A stretch of DNA of 64,000 nucleotides from Solwaraspora sp. WMMD406. Lineage in GTDB: Bacteria; Actinomycetota; Actinomycetes; Mycobacteriales; Micromonosporaceae. Where the stretch lies: NCBI RefSeq assembly GCF_029626025.1, contig NZ_JARUBF010000001.1, positions 6,666,001 through 6,730,000 on the forward strand, given 5' to 3'. Under the pieces are notes generated by a model that ran no database searches, was not told where the DNA came from, and saw only the letters and a list, made by a program, of their open reading frames with translations. Positions 45,182 to 55,518 of the stretch are shown here, piece by piece. Made by a program: the position numbers and the translations under genes. Position 1 is the stretch's first letter; every line of letters begins with the position of its first letter.

Positions 45182-46936
45182 TCAGGCGACGGGATCGGTC
45201 GGCGGCGGTGGCGGGTCGCTGGCCTGCTTGAGCAGCCAGCTCAACCCGGACCGGCGGGCGACCACGGTCACCCGGTCCCGGGCCCGCAACCGGTATCCGT
45301 CCGGCGGCAGCCAGATCGGTCCCGGCTCGCCGAACTGGGCGAACGCGACGACCCGTACGCCCGGATTGACGCCGACCGCAGCCAGCGTCCTGCCGTCGAG
45401 CGCGGACCCGGCGGCGACGATCACCTCGGCGACGAGCAGCACGTGCCGGTTGACCGGGATCGTCGCGATGACCTCCCGGTCCATCAGCGCGGCGGCGAAC
45501 GCGGGCGCGGCCAGGTAGGAGACGCTGCGGGAGACACCGATGTTGAACACCCGCTGGAGGCGGTGGGCGAAGTCGCCGTCGAACAGCCGCAGCACGATCC
45601 GCAGATGACTGTTGATTTCACGGCCGTAGAGAGCCGCCTGCAGGTTCGTCACGTCGTCGGTGGAGACCACCACGAGTGCCCGGCAGTTGGCCACCGAGGC
45701 GTCCCGGAGCGTCTCCTCCTGGGATCCGTCCCCGATGATCAGCGGTATGCCGAGGTCTCGGGCGACCGCCGCCCCGCGCGAATCGGGATCCCGGTCGACC
45801 GCCACCACCTCGATGCCGAGGTCGTGCAGCTGCCACATCACCCGGGTGCCGACGTTGCCGAGGCCGACCACCACGACGTGCCCGTGCCGCTCGGTCTGTG
45901 TCCGGCCGTCGACCAACGCCAGTCGTGCCTTGACCGCGCCGTCCACCACGGCGGCGGTCAGCAGCGGGATCAGCGCCAGCCCGGCGAGACTCAGCACCAC
46001 CTGCAGCACCTGGGCCCGGCTACTCAGGTCCGGCTCCGGATCGGCACCGCTGAGCGTCATCACCAGGGTCAGGTAGAGCCCGTACGGCACGGTGCTACCC
46101 ACCTCGCGGGCCAGCATGACGCCGAAGACGAGCACCACCGCCAGTACGGTGAGCGTCGCGATGCCGATCTTGCGGGTGGCGAACGACCGCAGCGCGCGCA
46201 GCGGATCCCGCCACAACCGGGCCCGCTGGCGGGCTCGGGCGATCCGCCGGGCGGCGATCACCGGACCGAGTTGCACTCCGGCGGCCTCGGCCAGGACCAG
46301 ATCGGCGCTGGCATGGTCGGCCGGGAGCACCCGGGGGTTACCGGCGTCGCGCAGGTCGGCCAGGCCGCAGACGACGTGCTCCGGGCGCACCTCGGAGCGC
46401 TTCGCGACGTGCAGCGTCCGGCCGCCGTGTCGGAAATGGGTCGGCGACACCTCGCCGAGCGCCGCCGCGACGAACGCCGGTGCGGCCATCGTCGCGTCGG
46501 AGAGGACCTCGCAATCGGGCAGTAGCCGTTTGACCCGGTTGCCGAGCCGGGTGTTGAACATGCGCATCACGACCCGCAGGTCGGGTTCGACCTCCTGGGC
46601 GCAGAGCGCGGCGTGGATGTTGCCGACGTCGTCCTGGTTGATCAGTGCCAGCCCTTTGGCGCCGACCAGGCCGGCGGCCCGGAACGTCCGCTCGTTGAGC
46701 CGGTCGGCGCGCAGCAGCCGGATTCCCTTGATGGACCGCATGTCCGGTCCGTCCGAACGTGACCGGGTCGGCACGATCACCGTGACCGTGGCGGAAGCGG
46801 CCACCAGTTCGTTGACCAGTCGGAAGGCCAGTGGATCCTGTCCGCAGACCACGTACCGTGGTCGATCGTCCCCGTTGCCCCGTAGCCGCCCCTCCATCAC
46901 CTTGCGGGCGCGGTGTCGCCATGGGTCGGTGTCCAT
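45182..46936 (-). CDS. Membrane protein with two RCK/TrkA-N NAD-binding domains
   Basis: 584-residue ion-channel-like protein. First RCK domain: YVVCGQDPLAFRLVNEL and LINQDDVGNIHAAL. A membrane part of two or three helices (IGIATLTVLAVVLVFGVML, VLQVVLSLAGLALIPLL) flanks YLTLVMTLSGADPEP. Second RCK: VVVVGLGNVGTRVMWQL with VVAVDRDPD. A TrkA-C-like end follows. The pore loop lacks the TVGYG potassium filter, which recalls CASTOR/POLLUX-type proteins rather than Kch. The conducted ion is unknown. Start ATG 46936. Confidence 0.85.
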   Translation of the reverse strand: MDTDPWRHRARKVMEGRLRGNGDDRPRYVVCGQDPLAFRLVNELVAASATVTVIVPTRSRSDGPDMRSIKGIRLLRADRLNERTFRAAGLVGAKGLALINQDDVGNIHAALCAQEVEPDLRVVMRMFNTRLGNRVKRLLPDCEVLSDATMAAPAFVAAALGEVSPTHFRHGGRTLHVAKRSEVRPEHVVCGLADLRDAGNPRVLPADHASADLVLAEAAGVQLGPVIAARRIARARQRARLWRDPLRALRSFATRKIGIATLTVLAVVLVFGVMLAREVGSTVPYGLYLTLVMTLSGADPEPDLSSRAQVLQVVLSLAGLALIPLLTAAVVDGAVKARLALVDGRTQTERHGHVVVVGLGNVGTRVMWQLHDLGIEVVAVDRDPDSRGAAVARDLGIPLIIGDGSQEETLRDASVANCRALVVVSTDDVTNLQAALYGREINSHLRIVLRLFDGDFAHRLQRVFNIGVSRSVSYLAAPAFAAALMDREVIATIPVNRHVLLVAEVIVAAGSALDGRTLAAVGVNPGVRVVAFAQFGEPGPIWLPPDGYRLRARDRVTVVARRSGLSWLLKQASDPPPPPTDPVA

Positions 46937-47048
46937 GTCCGGGATGGTAGTAAGCGCTGGCATCCACCCCGGCGGCCCGGAATCCACCCGCTGGCGGTGC
47001 TCGCGGCGGCACACTGAGGGACGACCTGACCCGGTGGGGAGGAGATAC

Positions 47049-48638
47049 GTGGGACTGTCCGCAACGGTCGCCCGGCTCCTCGGCGTACGGGCCGAAGAGG
47101 TCGACCGGTCCACGGCCGGCACCGACCGCGTCGACGCCGGGACCGACGCGCTGGTGGTCGGCGGCGGGATCGCCGGCATGTCGGCGGCGGTGGTGCTGGC
47201 CGAACGCGGCGTACGGGTGACCGTGCTGGAAGGTGCCCCCCGGCTCGGTGGCCGGCTGGCGTCCTGGCCGGAGACGCTCGACGACGGTACGGTCCAGCCG
47301 ATCGACCACGGCTTCCACGCCTTCTTCCGGCAGTACTACAACTGGCGGGCGATCCTGCGGCGGATCGATCCACGGCTCGGCATGCTGCACCGGGTGGACG
47401 GTTATCCGGTGTGGTCGACCCAGTGGCCGGCGGAGGAGTTCGGCCGGCTGCCCACCGCCCCGCCGCTGAACCTGCTCGCGCTGCTGCTGCGCAGCCCGAG
47501 CCTGCGGCTACGGGACCTGCGGCGGATGGACCGGCAGGCCGCGCTGCCGCTGTTGGCCTACCACCCGCAGCTGACGTACCAGCAGCTCGACCAGCGCACC
47601 GCCGCCGAGCTGCTGGACTCGATGCGGCTGCCGGACCGGGCCCGGGCGATGCTGTTCGAGGTGTTCTCCCATTCGTTCTTCAACCACGAGCGGGACATGT
47701 CCGCCGCCGAGCTGGTGGCGAACTTCCACTTCTATTTCCTCGGCAACCCGGACGGGCTGGGGTTCGACGCGCCGGACGCCGACTACGACACGGCCATCTG
47801 GCAGCCGCTGGCCGACCATCTGCGCCGCCACGGCGGGCGGATCGTCACTGGCGATCCGGCGGTCGGCGTCAGCCCCCGGCGGGCCAACGGCTGGCAGGTG
47901 CGGACCGGCTCCGGGGCCGCGCACACCGCCCGGTACGTGGTGCTGGCCGTCGACCCGCCGGCGCTGCGGTCGTTGTTGGCCGACTCGCCGCAGCTGGCCC
48001 AGGCGGCACCGGTGCTCGCCGAGCAGGTGGCCGGGCTGGGTGTCGGGCCCCCGTACGCGGTGGCCCGGTTCTGGCTCGGCGGTGACGTGGCGGCGGACCG
48101 GCCGGTGTTCAGCGGTGTCTCCCGCCAGCCGACCTTGGACTCGGTGACGGCGTACCACCGGTTGGAACGCCAGGCTCGACGGTGGGCGCGGCACACCGGC
48201 GGCTCGGTCTTGGAGCTGCACGCGTACGCCTGCCCGGAGGAGGTCGCGGCCGAGGTGCTGGCCGAACGGATGCGGGCCGAGTTGGCGGCACTGTGGCCGG
48301 AGGTGGCGGGGTTGCCGGTGCTGGACTGCCGGGCCCGGGTGCAGGCGCAGGCACCGGCGTTCGCGCCGGGGATGGCGGCGGTACGGCCCGGGGTGAGCAC
48401 CGACGCCGACGGGCTGTTCCTGGCCGGGGACGGGATTGGCACGGAGCTGCCGAGCGCGCTGATGGAGCGGGCCGCGGTCACCGGGATCCTGGCCGCGAAC
48501 CACGTCCTGCGGCGTGAGGGCACAGCCACCGAGCCACTGCGGACGATCCGGCGGTACGGCCTGCTGGCCCGGTCGACGACGGTGGCCCGGTCGACGACGG
48601 TGGCCCGCCGCAGGAGCGACGGGCCACCGGTGAACTGA
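47049..48638 (+). CDS. FAD-dependent oxidoreductase, carotenoid desaturase-like
   Basis: 529-residue flavoprotein. The Rossmann motif ALVVGGGIAGMSAAVVLAER is near residue 36, then VLEGAPRLGGRL, DHGFHAFFRQYYNW and a C-terminal FAD motif LFLAGDGIGTELPSALME. The HGFHAFFRQYYN pattern is seen in isorenieratene-synthase/phytoene-desaturase relatives. No crtB/crtE genes are nearby, so the substrate is open. GTG 47049 follows GGGAGGAG by six bases. The C-terminus ends with a duplicated ARSTTV from an 18-bp repeat. Confidence 0.85.
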   Translation: MGLSATVARLLGVRAEEVDRSTAGTDRVDAGTDALVVGGGIAGMSAAVVLAERGVRVTVLEGAPRLGGRLASWPETLDDGTVQPIDHGFHAFFRQYYNWRAILRRIDPRLGMLHRVDGYPVWSTQWPAEEFGRLPTAPPLNLLALLLRSPSLRLRDLRRMDRQAALPLLAYHPQLTYQQLDQRTAAELLDSMRLPDRARAMLFEVFSHSFFNHERDMSAAELVANFHFYFLGNPDGLGFDAPDADYDTAIWQPLADHLRRHGGRIVTGDPAVGVSPRRANGWQVRTGSGAAHTARYVVLAVDPPALRSLLADSPQLAQAAPVLAEQVAGLGVGPPYAVARFWLGGDVAADRPVFSGVSRQPTLDSVTAYHRLERQARRWARHTGGSVLELHAYACPEEVAAEVLAERMRAELAALWPEVAGLPVLDCRARVQAQAPAFAPGMAAVRPGVSTDADGLFLAGDGIGTELPSALMERAAVTGILAANHVLRREGTATEPLRTIRRYGLLARSTTVARSTTVARRRSDGPPVN

Positions 48639-48642
48639 TCGC

Positions 48643-49347
48643 TCAGCTGGTCTGCTCGACCGCGTCCCGGATGTCGACGAGGGCCGCGCCGGCTTCCTCG
48701 CCGCTGCTGAAGTAGAACACGTACAGCACCAGGGCACCACGGCTCGACCAGACGCAGACCCCGCCGGGGATGCCTTCGATGTCGGCGTCGCCGCACCGCG
48801 CCGTACCGCCCTTGGGCCCGGCGTCGACGTCGGTGATGTTGGTCATCCCGAGGCCCATCGCGTCACCCTCGGTGGCGTCGGCCAACTCCTGCTCCGGGTC
48901 GGCCATCACGCCGGACACGCCGGCGATCATCACCAGGTTCTCCTGCTCGATGTCGCCGTAGAACGCACCGATGGAGCTGGTCGACTCGGGTACGTCGGCC
49001 GCCAGCCCGGTGGCCATCTCCTCGGCGAGACCCTGGAACTCGGGGTCGGTGTTGAGGTCCCGGCCGGCGAGGGTGTCCGGGGTGACCAGGCGGGTCTGGG
49101 TCGCCTCGATGACCTCGCCGACGGTGTCGCGTACGGCGAAGTAGGTGATGGCGGCCCCGCCGAGGCAGAGCACCAGCACGGCGGCGAGCACGATCAGGAT
49201 GATCTTGCCGGCCTTGGACTTCTTCGGCGGCGGCGCCATCGGGGCGTCGAACTGGCCGGCGTACGCCGGGCCCGGAATGGTTCCCGCCGGCGGCATCGGC
49301 TGCCCGGCGGGTGCACCCTGGTACTGCGGCGCTGAGGGGTCGGACAT
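48643..49347 (-). CDS. Membrane-anchored extracellular protein of unknown function
   Basis: 234-residue protein: a Pro/Ala/Gly/Gln-rich cytoplasmic head (PAGQPMPPAGTIPGPAYAGQ), a Lys-flanked single membrane segment (IILIVLAAVLVLCLGGAAITYF), and an acidic extracellular domain with two cysteines (ARCGDADIEGIPGGVCVW). This layout is very common in actinobacteria without a known role. AAGGAG lies 11 bases before ATG 49347. Confidence 0.75.
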   Translation of the reverse strand: MSDPSAPQYQGAPAGQPMPPAGTIPGPAYAGQFDAPMAPPPKKSKAGKIILIVLAAVLVLCLGGAAITYFAVRDTVGEVIEATQTRLVTPDTLAGRDLNTDPEFQGLAEEMATGLAADVPESTSSIGAFYGDIEQENLVMIAGVSGVMADPEQELADATEGDAMGLGMTNITDVDAGPKGGTARCGDADIEGIPGGVCVWSSRGALVLYVFYFSSGEEAGAALVDIRDAVEQTS

Positions 49348-49538
49348 GTTCTACGTACTCCTTGGCAAGGGCCCCCGTGGACCCTGACGAGACAGGCAGC
49401 TTGGAGCTTCCTGGCAACCCGCTGTGTGCAGGGCCGGCCGATAGTACCGGTACGCCGGATCACGGCGAGTGCCCGATGAGGATCACCCGCCGCCGAATCA
49501 CTGCCGATCCGTTACCGCACCGGCTCGACGCAGCCGCT

Positions 49539-50504
49539 TCAGCCGCGTCCGGCCTGGCGGCGATAGCGGCCGGGCGGACACCCGTGGGCGCGGGTGAACG
49601 CGCGGTTGAAGGCGAACTCGGAGGTGTACCCGACCTCGTGGGCGATTGCGGCCACCGGACGGGACGTGTCACGCAGCCGGCGCGCGGCCAGGTCGAGGCG
49701 CCACCGGGTGAGGTAGGTCAATGGGGGTTCGCCGACGTGGCGGCTGAACCGTCGGGCAAGAGTGGACCGGGACACGTTGATCGTCGCGGCCAGGGTGTCC
49801 AGGGTCCAACCATGGGCGGGCCGGCCGTGCAGCGCGGCCAGTGCCCGGGCGGTGACCGGGTCGCGTAGGCCGCGCAGCCACGAGACCCCGGCCGGTTCGC
49901 CTCCGGTGGCGAGCCAGGCCCGGATGACGTGGATCAGCAGCAGATCCAGCAGGCGTACGGCCGCAGTGGCCGCGCCCGCGGTGGCCGCGCCCGGCGCGGC
50001 GGTGCCCGGCGCGGCGGTACCGCCGCGCGTCTCGTGTGCCAGCAAGTCCAGTATGGAACGCAGCCAGGGTCCGTGCTCCGACTCGTCGGCGGCCACGTGC
50101 AGGACCGGTGGCAACAGGCTCAACACCGGGTGGGCGGCCTCGGCGTCGTAGCGGTAGCCGGCACAGAGGATCCGGGTCCGGGCACCCGGCCCGTCGAGCA
50201 CCAAATCCCCGTCGGCACGGATCAGGCCGCGTTTGAGGTCGTCGTCGAAGCGGCGCGGCGGCAGATCCGGGTCGGTGGCCAGCTGGTGCCGGGCCCCGGC
50301 GGGCAGCAGCACGACGTCACCCGGGGCCAGTCGCCGGGGCGGCGTCCCGTCGGCGGCGAACCAGCAGGTGCCCGCCACCACGGCGTGGAACGCCGCACCG
50401 GACCGGGCCGGCAGCTCGATCGCCCAGGGTGCCCGCGCGTCGAAGGTCGCCAGCAGGCTCGCGTCGACCCGCGCCAGGGCCAGCACGTCACCGAGCACGT
50501 CCAC
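49539..50504 (-). CDS. AraC-family transcriptional regulator
   Basis: 321-residue regulator with a cupin-type sensor domain (FHAVVAGTCWFAADG, RLAPGDVVLLPAGARH) and a C-terminal double HTH (WTLDTLAATINVSRSTLARR and RPVAAIAHEVGYTSEFAFNR, then GCPPGRYR). The Ala/Gly-rich linker (GTAAPGTAAPGAATAGAAT) comes from short DNA repeats. GTG 50504 is the likely start. It is divergent from the dehydrogenase at 50738, which it probably activates. Confidence 0.9.
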   Translation of the reverse strand: MDVLGDVLALARVDASLLATFDARAPWAIELPARSGAAFHAVVAGTCWFAADGTPPRRLAPGDVVLLPAGARHQLATDPDLPPRRFDDDLKRGLIRADGDLVLDGPGARTRILCAGYRYDAEAAHPVLSLLPPVLHVAADESEHGPWLRSILDLLAHETRGGTAAPGTAAPGAATAGAATAAVRLLDLLLIHVIRAWLATGGEPAGVSWLRGLRDPVTARALAALHGRPAHGWTLDTLAATINVSRSTLARRFSRHVGEPPLTYLTRWRLDLAARRLRDTSRPVAAIAHEVGYTSEFAFNRAFTRAHGCPPGRYRRQAGRG

Positions 50505-50686
50505 CCGCCAAGGGTAGGCACGGCGCGACGACGGCCGACCGACGAGGGGCACCGCGCTGGTGAGACGAACAGACAACGACCGGAGCGGTACGGGCATTCA
50601 GAATCTCACCGCCGCTCGGCAAGGTGATCGGTGCGCGGAGGAGGGAAACGTGGGCGGCCGGTGCCGCGTGCCCAGCACCACCGCAA

Positions 50687-50728
50687 CTACGACTACGACT
50701 ACGACTACGACTACGACTACGACTACGG
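50687..50728. repeat. Hexanucleotide repeat (CTACGA)6 CTACGG in the dehydrogenase leader
   Basis: Seven 6-bp units, six of them perfect, directly before and partly overlapping the ribosome site GGAGGA (50727-50732) of the gene at 50738. Read in the gene's frame the array would encode (Leu-Arg)n from an upstream GTG. Confidence 0.92.
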
Positions 50729-50737
50729 AGGAACACG

Positions 50738-51613
50738 ATGCGGATCGCCGTTCTGGGACTTGGCGCGATGGGCGCACGGATGGCCCGCCGGCTGCTCGCC
50801 ACCGGCGAGGACGAGATCGTCGTATGGAACCGCACGGCCGAGGCGACCCGGCCGCTGGTCGAGGCGGGTGCCACCGCCGCGCCGACGCCGGCCGTGGCGG
50901 CGGCGCGCAGCGACCTCGTCCTTGGCATGCTTCGCGACGACGACGCCGGACGCGCCGTCTGGTTGCGCCCGGACACCGGTGCCCTGGCCGCGATGAACCC
51001 CGGTGCCGTCGCCATCGACTGTTCCACCGTGACGCCGTCGTTCACTGGCGAACTCGCCGCCGGGTGCACCGCACACGGGGTGGGTTTCCTCGACGCGCCG
51101 GTGCTCGGTTCCCGCCCCCAGGCGGAGGCCGGCACGCTGATCTTCCTCGCCGGCGGGGACCCATCCGTCGTACGGCGGGTCGAGCCGGTGCTCCGCCGGA
51201 TGGGCGGCGCGGTGCACCACATGGGACCGTCCGGGACGGGTGCGCGGATGAAGCTTCTGGTCAACGCACTGTTCGCGGTACAGGTCGCCGCCGTCGCCGA
51301 ACAGGTCGCGGCCCTTGGCGGTACGGATCTCGATCCTGCTCGGGCCGTGGAGGTGCTTGCCGCCACCCCGGTGGCGAGTCCGGCGGCCGGCGCGGCGGCC
51401 GTGGCCATGCTCGGCCACACCTTTCCGGCGGCCTTCCCGATCGACCTGGTCGCCAAGGATCTGGGATACGCCGCCGGGTCCGTCACGGGTCGGGGCGACC
51501 TGCCGATCACCCGTACGGCGGCCGACGTCTTCCAGCGGGCGGTCGAGCAGGGGTACGGCGCGGACAACATCACCGGGGTCGTCCAACTGTTCCGTACCGC
51601 CGGAATCGCGTGA
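50738..51613 (+). CDS. 3-hydroxyisobutyrate-dehydrogenase-like NAD(P)-dependent oxidoreductase
   Basis: 291-residue enzyme. Rossmann motif MRIAVLGLGAMGARMARRL, substrate loop FLDAPVLGSRPQAEAGTL, catalytic Lys region GTGARMKLLVNAL and C-terminal FPIDLVAKDLGYA agree with the beta-hydroxyacid dehydrogenase family. The exact substrate is open; reductases of this family also act on imines and succinic semialdehyde. ATG 50738 lies five bases after GGAGGA. It is divergent from an AraC regulator. Confidence 0.9.
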   Translation: MRIAVLGLGAMGARMARRLLATGEDEIVVWNRTAEATRPLVEAGATAAPTPAVAAARSDLVLGMLRDDDAGRAVWLRPDTGALAAMNPGAVAIDCSTVTPSFTGELAAGCTAHGVGFLDAPVLGSRPQAEAGTLIFLAGGDPSVVRRVEPVLRRMGGAVHHMGPSGTGARMKLLVNALFAVQVAAVAEQVAALGGTDLDPARAVEVLAATPVASPAAGAAAVAMLGHTFPAAFPIDLVAKDLGYAAGSVTGRGDLPITRTAADVFQRAVEQGYGADNITGVVQLFRTAGIA

Positions 51614-51733
51614 CTGTGGTCGGGCGGTGCCAGACCGGATCCCCGAACCTCGTCCCATCCCATCCCATCGCTCGGCACGCTGGGCGGACGGCTGTCGTGA
51701 CCAGCGTTGCTGTGACGGTCGCCGTCGAGGTGT

Positions 51734-51757
51734 CCCGCCGTGCGAACTCACGGCGGG
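51734..51757. terminator. Hairpin between the dehydrogenase and tRNA-Thr
   Basis: Perfect 9-bp stem CCCGCCGTG / CACGGCGGG with a CGAACT loop. It can serve the rightward dehydrogenase and the leftward tRNA. Confidence 0.55.
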
Positions 51758-51778
51758 TTCGTCCTCGTGATGGTGCGG

Positions 51779-51852
51779 AGCCCCCGGCCGGGATCGAACC
51801 GGCGACATCTCGCTTACAAGGCGAGTGCTCTGGCCATCTGAGCTACAGGGGC
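51779..51852 (-). tRNA. tRNA-Thr (anticodon UGU)
   Basis: 74-nt cloverleaf on the minus strand. Acceptor GCCCCTG pairs with CGGGGGC. The D arm is AGCTCAGATGGCCAGAGC, the anticodon stem CTCGC/GCGAG encloses loop CTTGTAA (anticodon TGT), and the T arm is GCCGG-TTCGATC-CCGGC. CCA is not encoded. It reads ACA/ACG threonine codons. Confidence 0.97.
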
Positions 51853-52188
51853 AGTGTCGTACGCCGTCAGCATAGCCTTTGACGTGGCGTTACCGCCGCA
51901 TCGGGCGGGCCATCCGATTGATCGGTCCCGCTGTCCGACCGGCTGGTGACCGGTAGCCGCAGGGATCAGAGTGGCGTTCACCACCCCGATTCCCGATAAG
52001 TCCGATATAGGGGTGAATCGTCAGGCGGCCCGGCCTTGGCAGCCGGGCAAATCCCGTTTACCGTGGCGTGACACGTGCGACACGAGGCCTTCCCGCGTCG
52101 TGCCCGCCCGTGGACCGGCGCACGGCGCCGGTCGCTCCTTCACTCGGATCGTCCGGCACGTTCCTGCCGGTGAAAGGAAGCGTTCACC
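51853..52188. other. Control region between tRNA-Thr and the sugar ATPase gene
   Basis: 336 bp between divergent genes. It holds the predicted promoter of the ATPase gene (listed separately) and a TATGCT at 51869-51874 that could be the -10 of the tRNA, without a good -35. No gene was seen. Confidence 0.45.
52036..52064 (+). promoter_or_regulatory. Predicted promoter of the MsiK-like gene
   Basis: TTGGCA (52036-52041), 17-base spacer, TACCGT (52059-52064), close to the actinobacterial housekeeping consensus. It gives a leader of roughly 115 bases. Confidence 0.6.
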
Positions 52189-53280
<1,092 letters not shown>

Positions 53281-53291
53281 CCCACGCGTCA

Positions 53292-53321
53292 GCGCGCCAC
53301 CCCCGGACCCCGGTGGCGCGC
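53292..53321. terminator. First hairpin after msiK
   Basis: 10-bp stem GCGCGCCACC / GGTGGCGCGC around a 10-base loop, immediately after the msiK stop. Confidence 0.65.
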
Positions 53322-53340
53322 CACCCGATCGTCGGCAACG

Positions 53341-53380
53341 CGGACGGCCGGCCTCCCCATCGGGGGAGGCCGGCCGTCCG
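53341..53380. terminator. Second hairpin, bidirectional terminator
   Basis: Perfect 18-bp stem (CGGACGGCCGGCCTCCCC and complement) with an ATCG loop, between the convergent msiK and PL9 lyase genes. Confidence 0.85.
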
Positions 53381-53412
53381 GCATGTCCGGCCGGGATGAC
53401 GCGACTAGCGGG

Positions 53413-55278
53413 TCACGGGTTGACCACCCGGCCGCCGATGGTCACGACGAGCCGGCCGTCGGAGGCGAACGACCAGCTCAGAGAACCGGAGTACGACGAG
53501 CACCGGGATCCGTTCGAGCCGGACCAGAACTGGTTCGAACTGTCGGAGTTGCCGATGATCCGGTCGGTCGACCCGCTGTCGCACGAGGTGTTGTTCCGGA
53601 ACACCGAACTGCCGCCGTCGAAGTTGAAGTTGCGTTCCTCGTTGCCGACGCCGACGTTGTTCGACACCGTCATGCTGCCCAGGTTGCGGTTGTACGTGAA
53701 TCCGTGCTTGCCGTTGCCGTACGCGATGTTGCCGCGCACGATGTGGTTGACCCCGATGTCCTCGCCGCCGAGCTTGTAGCCGTTGCGGTCGCCGTTGCCG
53801 GCCTGGCCGCCGTTGCTGAGCGTGCCGTTGTCGTAGGCGAGGGTGTATTCGAGGGTCACCGCGCCGATCGGCCCGGTGTCGCTCTTGGTGTAGAGGTCGT
53901 AGCCGTCGTCGATGTTGTTGTGGGCGACGGTGTAGCGGAAGACGTTGCCGGGGCCGACCGTGAGCTTGGGGGCGAAGCCGTCGGCGTCCTCACCGTCGGA
54001 GTCGACGTTGTCGTGCGACACCGAGCTGAGCACCAGGTTGTTGGCCGGCCACTGGTCCCGGGGCGCGCCGGCGATCAGCCGGGACAGCTGCAACCCCGAG
54101 TCACGGTTGTGGCGGGTCACCACTCGTTCGACGATGTTGTTGTTGCCGGCGAGCAGGATGCCGTTGTCTCCGGCCCGTTCGACGACGATGCCGTGGATGT
54201 GCCAGTACGATCCGCCGATTTCGAGCCCTCGGTTGGCCGAGTCTTCGCTCTGGGCCGAGAAGTTCAGCACCGGCGTTTCACCGGGGTACGCGTACAGCTT
54301 CTTGCGGGCGCTCGACGTACCGCTGTTGTTCTGGGCGATGGTGATGGTCTGCGAGTAGCGATAGGTGCCGCCGCGCAGGTAGATCGTGCCGCCGGGGGCG
54401 ATCCGGGTGAGCGCCGAGGCCAGCGTCGTCGGGTTCGAGATGGTGCCGGCGGCGCTGTCGCTGCCGTTCGGGGCGACGTACACGGTGTCGCCTGACGGCG
54501 GCGGGGTGGTCGGCGGGGCCGTCGTCGGGGGCGCTGTCGTGGGCGGGGCCGTCGTCGGGGGCGCGGTGGTCGGCGGCGCCGTCGTGGGTGGCGCGGTGGT
54601 CGGCGGCGCGGTGGTCGGCGGTGGCGGGGTCGTCGGGTCCGGTACGGAGCCGATCGTGTCCACGCTGACGTCGTCGTAGCTGGCCCCGCCATAACCGGTG
54701 ACCAGGGCGATGCGGCCGGACCGGTAGCTGCCGTCGCTGCCGGAGCCGATCTGGCTACCGTTGACGAAGCCCCGGATGGTGTCGCCGCTGTTCTCGATCC
54801 GCAGGGTGTACCAGGTGCCGGTGGAGACGGTCAGCGACGCCGATCCGAGTACGGTGATCGAACTGCCGTTCACCACCTGCAGTTCGGCGCGGTTGCTGTT
54901 GATCAGCGCCAGTCGGTACATCTTGGTGTTGCTGGCGACGCGCGAAGCGATACCGACGAACCGGTTGGTGCCGTTGAACGACAGCGGCTTGACGCGCGCC
55001 TGCATCTGGTAGTCCGTCCAGCTGGTGCTGCCGGCGAAGAACCGGGCCAGGTTGCTGCCGGTGTTGTCCTGCCGGAGCACCTGGCTGCCGTCGGCGACGA
55101 CCTCCCAGCTGCCGCCGGACTTGGACCAGCCGCTGGTGCTGCCGTTTTCGAAGTCGGCCGAGAACAAGGTGGCCGCTTGGGCGTTGGTGGTCATCCCGAC
55201 GACCAGCGCCGCGGCCACGGCGCTGGCGCCGAGCGCGGCCAACAGGCCTCGTCTGCGCGGGTGTGTGCTGCTCTGCAC
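53413..55278 (-). CDS. Secreted pectate lyase, polysaccharide lyase family 9
   Basis: 621-residue extracellular enzyme. The signal peptide has a twin-arginine-like start (RRRGLLAALGASAVAAALVV, cleaved after NAQA). Residues about 37-210 are a jelly-roll carbohydrate-binding-like domain, followed by a (TTAPP)n linker. The lyase domain begins GDTVYVAPNGSDSAAG and forms a right-handed beta-helix. EDADGFAPKLTVG contains the probable catalytic Lys (about 437) and calcium-binding Asp residues as in PL9. It would cleave polygalacturonate by beta-elimination. GTG 55278 follows AAGGAGATCCC. Confidence 0.92.
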   Translation of the reverse strand: MQSSTHPRRRGLLAALGASAVAAALVVGMTTNAQAATLFSADFENGSTSGWSKSGGSWEVVADGSQVLRQDNTGSNLARFFAGSTSWTDYQMQARVKPLSFNGTNRFVGIASRVASNTKMYRLALINSNRAELQVVNGSSITVLGSASLTVSTGTWYTLRIENSGDTIRGFVNGSQIGSGSDGSYRSGRIALVTGYGGASYDDVSVDTIGSVPDPTTPPPPTTAPPTTAPPTTAPPTTAPPTTAPPTTAPPTTAPPTTPPPSGDTVYVAPNGSDSAAGTISNPTTLASALTRIAPGGTIYLRGGTYRYSQTITIAQNNSGTSSARKKLYAYPGETPVLNFSAQSEDSANRGLEIGGSYWHIHGIVVERAGDNGILLAGNNNIVERVVTRHNRDSGLQLSRLIAGAPRDQWPANNLVLSSVSHDNVDSDGEDADGFAPKLTVGPGNVFRYTVAHNNIDDGYDLYTKSDTGPIGAVTLEYTLAYDNGTLSNGGQAGNGDRNGYKLGGEDIGVNHIVRGNIAYGNGKHGFTYNRNLGSMTVSNNVGVGNEERNFNFDGGSSVFRNNTSCDSGSTDRIIGNSDSSNQFWSGSNGSRCSSYSGSLSWSFASDGRLVVTIGGRVVNP

Positions 55279-55518
55279 GGGATCTCCTTCGGGTTGGCAC
55301 CACTGCTGGTGCGACGGAGGCGGGCCGGCGGTGCGCCGCCGGCCCGCCTCGTTTTCTGGTGCCGACCGGAGCGGGTGCGGGAGACCCGGGCTGTCGTCGC
55401 CCGTACTCGGTCCTGGTCGGTGGGAGCCCGTGGGCGGCGGGGCCGCCGCCGCCCACGGGGGCTGTGTCGCGCGGCCTTGGCCGCGCTAACGGCCTTGGCC
55501 GCGCTGGCGGTCGTCGCC

